In this document: piece by piece, positions 58,161 to 64,000 of the stretch
Numbering within the stretch: the first letter of the stretch is position 1
How the letters are laid out: the number at the start of each line of letters is the position of its first letter
Source of the DNA: Paramicrobacterium agarici
GTDB lineage: Bacteria > Actinomycetota > Actinomycetes > Actinomycetales > Microbacteriaceae
Assembly (NCBI RefSeq): GCF_002563955.1
Contig: NZ_PDJE01000001.1
Span: 2,480,001 to 2,544,000 of the forward strand
Length of the DNA: 64,000 nucleotides
Reading direction: 5' to 3'
Translations under genes and position numbers: made by a program
The notes under the pieces: generated by a model
Told to the model about the DNA's origin: nothing
Databases searched by the model: none
Seen by the model: the letters and a program-made list of their open reading frames with translations, nothing else

Positions 58161-59057
58161 TCAGCGTTTTCGCTGGCAGACCGTGCAGAAGTGGCTCGAG
58201 CGGTTCATGAACGCCGTACGCACGATGGATGTTCCGCAGCGCGGGCACGGTCGTCCCGCCTGCCCGTACGCGTTGAGGCTGTGTGCGAAGTACCCCGATT
58301 CCCCGTTGACGTTCACGTACTGCGCGTCGAAGCTCGTGCCGCCCTCGGCGAGAGCTTTCTGGAGCACCTCTGTGACGGCGTCGAGCAGCGTGCCGATGCG
58401 CGCTCGAGACATGCGGGATGCTGTCTGCTCGCCATGCACGCGCGCGGCCCACAGCGCTTCGTCCGCATAGATGTTGCCGATGCCGCTGATGAGCGTCTGG
58501 TCGAGCAGCACACGCTTGATCGCCGAGTTTCGACGGCGGATGCGGGTGATCACCGCCGTTCTGTCGAAGTCCGGGTCGAGGGCATCGCGCGCGATGTGCG
58601 CGACCTGGGAGGGAATACGCGGTGCGGCGATACTCGCTCCGGCAAACCCCGCGGGCTTGCCGTCTGCCGTTGGCTCGAGCCTATCGATCGACATGCTGCC
58701 GAAGATCCGCTGATCGGCGAAGTTCACACGGAGCTCACCGTGCCGCGGGCTTTCGACGGTGAGGGCGATGCGGGTGTGCCGATCATCGACGCCCGGCTCA
58801 CGCAGCAGCACCTGGCCGCTCATGCCCAGATGGGTGACGAGTGCGTCGGTCGCGCCGAGCGGAAACCACAAGAACTTGCCTCGACGCACAGCGCTCTCGA
58901 TGCGGCGCCCCGTGAGCACATCGGCGAACTTTCCCGCCGCGCGGTCGTGACGCCTGAGAGACCGCTCGTCTCTGATATCGACGGAGGTGACGAGCGCGCC
59001 CGTGACGGCGGGTTCAAGACCGTGCCTGACGACCTCGACCTCAGGAAGCTCGGGCAT
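58161..59057 (-). CDS. mutM: Formamidopyrimidine-DNA glycosylase
   Basis: A 298-residue repair enzyme removing 8-oxoguanine and formamidopyrimidines. The N-terminal Pro and Glu (M-P-E-L-P-E-V-E-V-V) are the nucleophile and general acid; the AP-lyase lysine lies in RRGKFLWFPL. The helix-two-turn-helix ALDPDFD and the C-terminal zinc finger (C-P-R-C ... C-T-V-C) are intact. Its start overlaps the end of rnc by 17 bases. Its own C-terminal end was probably replaced when the accessory insert arrived. Confidence 0.95.
   Translation of the reverse strand: MPELPEVEVVRHGLEPAVTGALVTSVDIRDERSLRRHDRAAGKFADVLTGRRIESAVRRGKFLWFPLGATDALVTHLGMSGQVLLREPGVDDRHTRIALTVESPRHGELRVNFADQRIFGSMSIDRLEPTADGKPAGFAGASIAAPRIPSQVAHIARDALDPDFDRTAVITRIRRRNSAIKRVLLDQTLISGIGNIYADEALWAARVHGEQTASRMSRARIGTLLDAVTEVLQKALAEGGTSFDAQYVNVNGESGYFAHSLNAYGQAGRPCPRCGTSIVRTAFMNRSSHFCTVCQRKR
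58270..58292 (+). repeat. Right copy of the 23-base direct repeat in mutM
   Basis: Partner of 55691-55713; both encode Y-F-A-H-S-L-N-A on the minus strand, with one base different. Together they bracket 2.5 kb that contains the HEPN and DUF262 genes. Confidence 0.6.
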
Positions 59058-59763
59058 TGAGCTCGGTCCAGGCAGTTAGCGCTGCCGCCATTTCCGCGTG
59101 CTTCTTGCTCGTTCCCGTCCCCGTCGCCGTCACAAGATCGCCGACCGTCACGGTCGCGGTGAAGCGGCGGTCGTGGTCGGGGCCCGTGCTCTCGATGGAG
59201 TACTCGGGTGCCGGAGCACCGCGCTCGTTCGCGGCCTCCTGCAGGTGCGTCTTCGGGTCCATCGCAGCGCCGAAGCGCTCGGTGTCCTGCAGCAGCGGGC
59301 CGACGAGACGCATCACGGTCTCTGTCGCAGCATCCTGCCCCTTGTCGAGATAGACCGCGCCGAACAGGGCCTCCATGGTATCGGCGAGAATCGACGCCTT
59401 CTCGCGCCCCCCTGTGAGCTCCTCGCCGTTTCCGAGCAGAATGTACTGCCCGAGCTCGATCGTCGTCGCAACCTCTGCAAGGGCGACCGTCGAGACCACA
59501 GCCGCTCTCATCTTCGCGAGCTCGCCCTCGGGAAGCTCGGGGTTGTCACGATAGAGCGTCGTGGTGATCGCGAGGCCCAGAACGGAGTCTCCGAGAAACT
59601 CGAGTCGTTCGTTGTGCGGAACCCCGCCGTGCTCGTACGCGTATGACCTGTGCGTGAGAGCGAGCTCAAGCAGATCCGGGTCAAGCGAAACACCGAGGAC
59701 CGCCAGAAGCGGTCCTCGGTCGATGTTCTCGCGCTCGCGTCGAGCGGATGCGGCGTGCCGCAC
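59041..59763 (-). CDS. rnc: Ribonuclease III
   Basis: A 240-residue double-strand RNase. The RIII domain has ERLEFLGDSVLGLAI and the acidic residues in DTMEALFGAVYLDKG; the C-terminal dsRNA-binding domain has PKTHLQEAANERGAPAPEYSIESTGPDHDRRFTATV and KKHAEMAAALTAW. It matures rRNA. The GTG at 59763 is one base after the rpmF stop. It overlaps mutM by 17 bases, in the conserved order DUF177-rpmF-rnc-mutM. Confidence 0.96.
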   Translation of the reverse strand: MRHAASARRERENIDRGPLLAVLGVSLDPDLLELALTHRSYAYEHGGVPHNERLEFLGDSVLGLAITTTLYRDNPELPEGELAKMRAAVVSTVALAEVATTIELGQYILLGNGEELTGGREKASILADTMEALFGAVYLDKGQDAATETVMRLVGPLLQDTERFGAAMDPKTHLQEAANERGAPAPEYSIESTGPDHDRRFTATVTVGDLVTATGTGTSKKHAEMAAALTAWTELNARAS

Positions 59764-59764
59764 C

Positions 59765-59968
59765 TTAGACGTCGGCGACCTTGCGTCCCTTGTACTCAAG
59801 GAACAGCTCGGTTCCGGCTGAGTCGGTGACGACCTTCGCGCGGTGCGGGAGGCTGTAGGTGACCTGACCGTTCTCAACGGTCTTCACCAGCGCCGGCGCG
59901 CTCGCCTTCCACTGCGAACGACGGGCGCGAGTGTTGGCGCGCGACTTCTTTCGCTTGGGAACAGCCAT
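59765..59968 (-). CDS. rpmF: 50S ribosomal protein L32
   Basis: A 67-residue L32: [21 protein letters not shown] at the start, then LPHRAK and the [11 protein letters not shown] end. The Cys pairs of the zinc form are absent, so it is a zinc-independent (C-minus) version. It follows the DUF177 gene by 3 bases. Confidence 0.96.
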   Translation of the reverse strand: MAVPKRKKSRANTRARRSQWKASAPALVKTVENGQVTYSLPHRAKVVTDSAGTELFLEYKGRKVADV

Positions 59969-59971
59969 GGG

Positions 59972-60532
59972 TTATCTCTCTTCTCTGTCTGACGCACTCG
60001 AGTATTCGGTGCCTGGGCGTGAGGAGAACCGAGCGAGTGCTTCCCATCGGGGGTCAATCACCTCGCGGGGTTCTTTTTCGGGCATATCGGCTAGACGCTC
60101 GCCGGTCTCGGGATCGAGGCCGGGGCAATCTGGTCGGCAGACCGGCTGAAACGGCAGCGACAAAACCACTGCGTCTCTGACAAGAGGTTCAAGATCCACG
60201 TGGTCATCGTGAACCTCATGCTCAGAAGCTTCGTCACTAGAGTACGCGAAAAGTTCCTGAAACTCGACTTCGACGCTCTGGGCGATATCGGTGAGGCACC
60301 GCCCGCACTCCCCTGTCGCTGTCGTGGAGACGTCGCCGGTGACGAGGATCCCCTCGTGAACAGATTCGAGGCGCACGTCTTCGACGATCTCCGCGCCCTG
60401 CTTGACGGCAATAAGCCCTTCGCCAAGCTGCTCGGGCGCTTCAACGGTCAGCTTGTGCTCGCGCATGTGCCCTGGGCGGCCGATGAGATCGTGAACGTTG
60501 ATCTCGAACGGGCTCTTCTTGCTTCCACTCAC
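59972..60532 (-). CDS. DUF177 (YceD-like) protein
   Basis: A 186-residue acidic protein of the YceD/DUF177 family, thought to help large-subunit rRNA assembly. The two Cys-containing motifs are GECGRCLTDI and CRPDCPGLDPETGERL. It starts GTG at 60532 and heads the DUF177-rpmF-rnc-mutM unit. In line with the family, it lies directly upstream of rpmF. Confidence 0.92.
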   Translation of the reverse strand: MSGSKKSPFEINVHDLIGRPGHMREHKLTVEAPEQLGEGLIAVKQGAEIVEDVRLESVHEGILVTGDVSTTATGECGRCLTDIAQSVEVEFQELFAYSSDEASEHEVHDDHVDLEPLVRDAVVLSLPFQPVCRPDCPGLDPETGERLADMPEKEPREVIDPRWEALARFSSRPGTEYSSASDREER

Positions 60533-60543
60533 AAGGCTCGAGT

Positions 60544-62796
60544 CTACCGGGCGCGGTTGACTGTCGGCTGGACGCGCCGCGCGAACAGCGATGCCGGCCA
60601 GAGCACCGCTCGCAGTCGATCTGACATCCCGGCGGCTCTCCTGAGCGCAGCGATGACGAGGCGAGCGTCGGCATCGAATCTAGCCGATGGCGCGCCATGA
60701 CGAGGTCCGTATCGTGCGCGCTCGACGGCGAAGACGAGACGATCGAGGGAAGCAACCGCTGCAGGATCCGCGGCAATGCGATCACGAATGCGCTCACGCA
60801 GCATGCGCGGCGTCTCAGAGACCGGATGCTGCCACCCGAGGTCGGTCGCGGTGTCGCTGATCTCCGCCCACACCGCCGAAACCCGGTCGGGTCGCGCTCT
60901 CGCTGCGCGCAGGCGAAGTCCGCGGCGGAGCTGCCGCGCACCGGCCGGAACCGCAAGCAGCACGACGAGTGCGAGAAACACGAGAGCGGCAGATGCGCTG
61001 TCGGACCGAGTGCTTGTGCGTGATTCCGGTGAGGCCGCCTCGGCTTCTGGCGTCGCCGTCTCTGTTGGCACCGACGAGCGTTCGATCGTGCGCGGGTCCA
61101 TGTCGTTCGGACCCGCAGCTTCGGCCGTCGATGTGACCTCGGGGGCGTAGCTCGGCGTTCCGCCTCGACCCGGCGTCGGCTCGAACGCCACCCAGCCTGC
61201 GCCCTCGAAATAGAGTTCCGGCCATGCGTGGAGGTCCTCCGTGCGCACGACGCGAACGTCGTCGCCCTCGGCTGAGCCGGGCAGAAATCCGACAACGATG
61301 CGCGACGGGATGTCGATCATGCGGGCCATGGTCGCCATCGTCGCGGCAAAGTGCACGCAATAGCCCGCCTTGCGCTCGAGGAACGTCGCGATGACATCGA
61401 GGCTGTCGCCGTCATAGCCCTGGGAAACCGGAGCCGAGAGCGAGTACATGAAGCCCCCATCGCGCAGATAGTTCTGAATCGCATAGGCGCTCTCGTACGG
61501 GTTGTCGATGTCGCCGACGATGGAGTCGAGTGTCTCGGTGATGATGCCGGGAATCTCGTTCGGGAGTTCACGTTCGGCCGAAAAGATTCCGCGGTCGGGA
61601 AGGTCGGCCGCGCGAAGCTGCTCAGCGGTCGGGAGCGTCGGAATCGACGAGACGGTGTAATCGAGGCCGGTCGTGCTGGCGGTGCGACTGCGCATCGTCT
61701 CGTCAAAGGGGTCCCATAGCCACGTGCCTTCGGCCCCGCGCACCTCGACCGCTCCGTCGGGGATGGGAAGCAGGCGGTCTCGGAGGCCCTCGATCGATAC
61801 GGCGGTTCTGGCGAGCGGGCCCGTCGGGACATCTGCCCGGTCGTCGCGCTCAAGGCCAGCACCGGACTCGACGGTGACGAGGCCCGAGCGCTCGCGCGTC
61901 GACCCCCAGGTGTCCCCGTCGAAGGATTCGAGCGTCATCATCCGAAATCGCGGCGGATCCTCGCTTGTCGAGCGATATCGAAATTGCACCGAGTTGCCGT
62001 CGCGCTGCAGGTCCTCGCCCAGGTGCAGGAGCGGCGATACGCGAGTCGCGAGCGATCCCTGCTTCGCGACAGAGAACGGGTTTGCGCCGGAGAACCCGGG
62101 AGCAGCCGCGGCGCCGACGCTCGCGACCGATGCCGCGACGACGCCGACAGCCAGCATCCGCATCAGTCCTCCGCGCTGCCGTTCGCGTTCTCGATCAGCC
62201 CACAGCACCGCCAGATACGCCAGCGCCGTCAATGCGAAGGCGACGAGCGGGACCTCTTCCATCAAGACAGCGGGCGGCACGACGATCGCGAGCGCGACAA
62301 GACCCGCGGGAGCCGCTGCACCGGCCGCCGCGGCCATGAGGTCGACGGACACCGACGCCATGAGACTCGCGAAGATCAGCAGGAACGTAATTCCCTCATC
62401 GGCCTGAGCAGGAATCGACTGCTGATAGATGGACTGACCCGCCGACTGCGAGAGCTCGACGAAATGGCTGATGGTCGTGGGAGTGGGAATCAGGCCCGCG
62501 AGAGCGGTTCCGCCGCCGCACAAGGCGGTGAGTGACAGCGCGCCGACCCCGGTTCCCGTGAGACTGCCGAGAAGGCGAGAGCCGCCTGCTGCACGAGTCG
62601 CCGCTGCAGCAGCGTTGACGACGAGTGCGACGACGGCGCACCCGAGCCACCAGCTCGCACCCTCGAGCACGGGGAGAAAGGCTGTGAACGACGCGGTGAT
62701 CAGCGCCGCAAGCGCAACGCTCAGCGACACCAGGCGGCGTCCTTCCGCCCGCTTGCGGCGGTTCGTTGGAGCACGGTCATCGAACATGCGCGACAC
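60544..62796 (-). CDS. TgpA-like transmembrane transglutaminase
   Basis: A 750-residue protein with about six transmembrane helices in the first 200 residues, an extracytoplasmic transglutaminase domain with the catalytic Cys in KAGYCVHFAATMA, His in EDLHAWPELYFEG and an Asp/Glu in WVAFEPTPG, and a C-terminal helix near residue 600. Such proteins are cell-surface enzymes that pair with DUF58 and MoxR. Two in-frame starts exist (62796 and 62787, both overlapping the DUF58 stop). It appears to form an operon with the DUF58 and MoxR genes. Confidence 0.9.
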   Translation of the reverse strand: MSRMFDDRAPTNRRKRAEGRRLVSLSVALAALITASFTAFLPVLEGASWWLGCAVVALVVNAAAAATRAAGGSRLLGSLTGTGVGALSLTALCGGGTALAGLIPTPTTISHFVELSQSAGQSIYQQSIPAQADEGITFLLIFASLMASVSVDLMAAAAGAAAPAGLVALAIVVPPAVLMEEVPLVAFALTALAYLAVLWADRERERQRGGLMRMLAVGVVAASVASVGAAAAPGFSGANPFSVAKQGSLATRVSPLLHLGEDLQRDGNSVQFRYRSTSEDPPRFRMMTLESFDGDTWGSTRERSGLVTVESGAGLERDDRADVPTGPLARTAVSIEGLRDRLLPIPDGAVEVRGAEGTWLWDPFDETMRSRTASTTGLDYTVSSIPTLPTAEQLRAADLPDRGIFSAERELPNEIPGIITETLDSIVGDIDNPYESAYAIQNYLRDGGFMYSLSAPVSQGYDGDSLDVIATFLERKAGYCVHFAATMATMARMIDIPSRIVVGFLPGSAEGDDVRVVRTEDLHAWPELYFEGAGWVAFEPTPGRGGTPSYAPEVTSTAEAAGPNDMDPRTIERSSVPTETATPEAEAASPESRTSTRSDSASAALVFLALVVLLAVPAGARQLRRGLRLRAARARPDRVSAVWAEISDTATDLGWQHPVSETPRMLRERIRDRIAADPAAVASLDRLVFAVERARYGPRHGAPSARFDADARLVIAALRRAAGMSDRLRAVLWPASLFARRVQPTVNRAR

Positions 62797-63952
62797 TCCG
62801 GTGCAGTCGTTCCCAACTCGCGGAAACGTCGACGCGGTCTGCGAGGCCTGTCGCTATCCACGGTGCGGGAACAGCATCCTGATCCAGACCCGAGCCGGTC
62901 GCGACGAACGCGATGGCAGGCGCCGCACGTACAGCGATCGCGTTGAGAGCAGCGAGCCGATCGGCATCGGTGGTCAGAACGAAAATCGGGATGCTGTCGG
63001 AGAACCTCTGCTCGATGCGCAGCGCCACCTCGCGCTCAGCGTCCAGCGCGCCTCCGGGCCAGACGGCGAGCGCGGTGAGAACGTCGCGAATGTCGCTCGG
63101 CTGCGCGGTCACCCACGACGAATCCGATTCGGCGAAGGTAACGCGGTATCCCATGCCTGCTACGTGCACGGCAAGCGAGGCCGCCATATCGACGAGCGCG
63201 TCGATGCGCTTTTGCCCCGGGGCGACGTCGAGCAAGAGCAGAGCCTCGGGGTCGGCCTGCGGTTCTTCCTGGCGAACCATGAGCTGACCGTGCCTGGCGG
63301 TCGCGCGCCAGTGCACGCGTCGCAGCGGGTCGCCTGGGCGGTAATCGCGCGCGATGAGCTCGTCTGCTCGCGGCGCTGTCGGTCGCGTTCTGTCGCGTCG
63401 TCGTCCCTCTCCCGCCGAGGCGAGAAGATCGCTCGGAGCAAGCGGGCTCACTCTCGGAAGCACCAGCATGCGCGACGTCTCGCCGACGGGGCGCGACGAC
63501 TCGCACGCCCCGAGCGGGTCGGAGACGGTGACCTGGAAGGGCCCGACGTCGTACCACCCGCGAACGGACGGAACGACGGCATATCGAATGGCGGTGCGCC
63601 CTCCCCTGGCTAGCCGTTGCGGGGGCATGACTCCGTGGGGCGTAGAGCCGAACGATCGCGGAACCGCGTCGGTCCATCCCGTCACGGCGCTGCTCGAGCC
63701 GGCTGCCTGGATCTCGCACACGATATCAACGCGGTCTCCGCAATGAGCATCGGAGGGCACACGCCTGCCAACATGCAACGGCACTCGCTGCCGCGAGGCC
63801 ACGAGTGCGCACAAGACGACGACGATGGCGAGAAACGAGGCGATGAACAGGCCCTCGCGACGGGTGAGCAGAACTGCGAGAACGAGAATGACCGCCGACG
63901 CCCAGGCAAGCGCCCATCCTCGACGAGTGAGGCGAAGCGTGCGCGCCGACAT
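62777..63952 (-). CDS. DUF58 protein
   Basis: A 391-residue protein with two N-terminal transmembrane helices (about residues 10-50), a beta-rich middle region and the DUF58 core DYRPGDPLRRVHWRATARHGQLMVRQEE followed by a VWA-like end. These proteins partner MoxR AAA ATPases in metal-dependent assembly or wall processes. Its end overlaps the TgpA-like start by 20 bases, and it starts 7 bases after the MoxR stop. Confidence 0.9.
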   Translation of the reverse strand: MSARTLRLTRRGWALAWASAVILVLAVLLTRREGLFIASFLAIVVVLCALVASRQRVPLHVGRRVPSDAHCGDRVDIVCEIQAAGSSSAVTGWTDAVPRSFGSTPHGVMPPQRLARGGRTAIRYAVVPSVRGWYDVGPFQVTVSDPLGACESSRPVGETSRMLVLPRVSPLAPSDLLASAGEGRRRDRTRPTAPRADELIARDYRPGDPLRRVHWRATARHGQLMVRQEEPQADPEALLLLDVAPGQKRIDALVDMAASLAVHVAGMGYRVTFAESDSSWVTAQPSDIRDVLTALAVWPGGALDAEREVALRIEQRFSDSIPIFVLTTDADRLAALNAIAVRAAPAIAFVATGSGLDQDAVPAPWIATGLADRVDVSASWERLHRSVAHVR

Positions 63953-63959
63953 GATTGAC

Positions 63960-64000
63960 CTACCGGAGGTCGGGGACCGGTGTCGACGCGACGATTTCCG
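63960..64000 (-). CDS. 3' end of a MoxR-type AAA ATPase
   Basis: Only the last 13 codons lie in the window. They encode E-I-V-A-S-T-P-V-P-D-L-R and a TAG stop. T-P-V-P at the C terminus is typical of MoxR proteins, and the DUF58 and TgpA-like genes follow, so the assignment is likely but rests mostly on context. Confidence 0.6.
   Translation of the reverse strand, partial: EIVASTPVPDLR

Noticed and set aside
57983-58210. Small plus-strand open frame upstream of the mutM end
   Set aside because: No ribosome-binding site or recognisable domain, and it runs antisense into mutM.

Overview
The window is high-G+C, densely packed DNA from an actinomycete, most likely a member of the Microbacteriaceae. 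This assignment is inferred from gene content (DUF7882-type small protein, DUF2469 protein, ykoEDC under a TPP element, Ala/Glu-rich tails on S2 and S16, GTG-rich starts) and not from a database search. Most genes are on the minus strand in translationally coupled runs with 1-20 base overlaps.

Layout. 1-6500: lipid synthase fragment (pgsA-like), SGNH hydrolase, S4 protein, the pyridoxal kinase/YggS pair, tRNA-Arg, DUF7882 protein, tRNA-His, oligoribonuclease, a small zincin and an S11-like protein that has lost its catalytic motifs. 6500-10080: TPP riboswitch, then ykoE, fused EcfA, EcfT and a P-loop kinase (thiamine-precursor uptake). 10100-23700: GerW-like protein, DNA polymerase IV, gatCAB with a strong hairpin terminator, acyl-CoA ligase, ligA, IclR regulator, mnmA with its cysteine desulfurase, and YbaK. 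23700-30100: YbbN-type thioredoxin, a large cell-envelope protein with an internal lipobox, AI-2E-type exporter, alpha/beta hydrolase, lytic transglycosylase and a protein made of four DivIVA-like repeats. 30100-41500: the conserved rpsB-tsf-pyrH-frr-cdsA run, an M23 peptidase, then xerC-dprA-comM-yraN-DUF2469-rnhB-lepB-rplS. 41600-48600: membrane protein, map, UdgX-type uracil-DNA glycosylase, trmD-rimM-khpA-rpsP, YbdK-type ligase and ffh. 48700-55450: lipB-lipA, DUF2004 protein, ftsY and smc. 55450-58160: a low-G+C accessory insert. 58161-64000: mutM, rnc, rpmF, DUF177 protein, and a TgpA-like transglutaminase/DUF58/MoxR cluster running off the end.

The main candidate for an undescribed system is the insert between smc and mutM. 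It carries two coupled genes: a DUF262 protein that has the usual N-terminal motifs but no C-terminal DUF1524 nuclease, and a HEPN protein with an R-x4-H ribonuclease motif. The insert is visibly poorer in G+C, contains TTA codons, and has two CAGGsCCTG dyads just upstream of the first gene. On its smc side lies a decayed, frameshifted second copy of the 3' end of mutM, facing the intact mutM on the other side. The two copies share a 23-base direct repeat with one mismatch. This looks like an element that entered the 3' end of mutM, rebuilt the gene and left the displaced end to decay, delivering a small defence-like or toxin-like module. No integrase lies inside.

Other points worth a second look are the S11 pseudoenzyme, UdgX with its KRIH motif, a hairpin overlapping the lepB start, large insertions in LigA and SMC, and a strongly over-represented octamer (GGATGCTG) found on both strands across the core genes.
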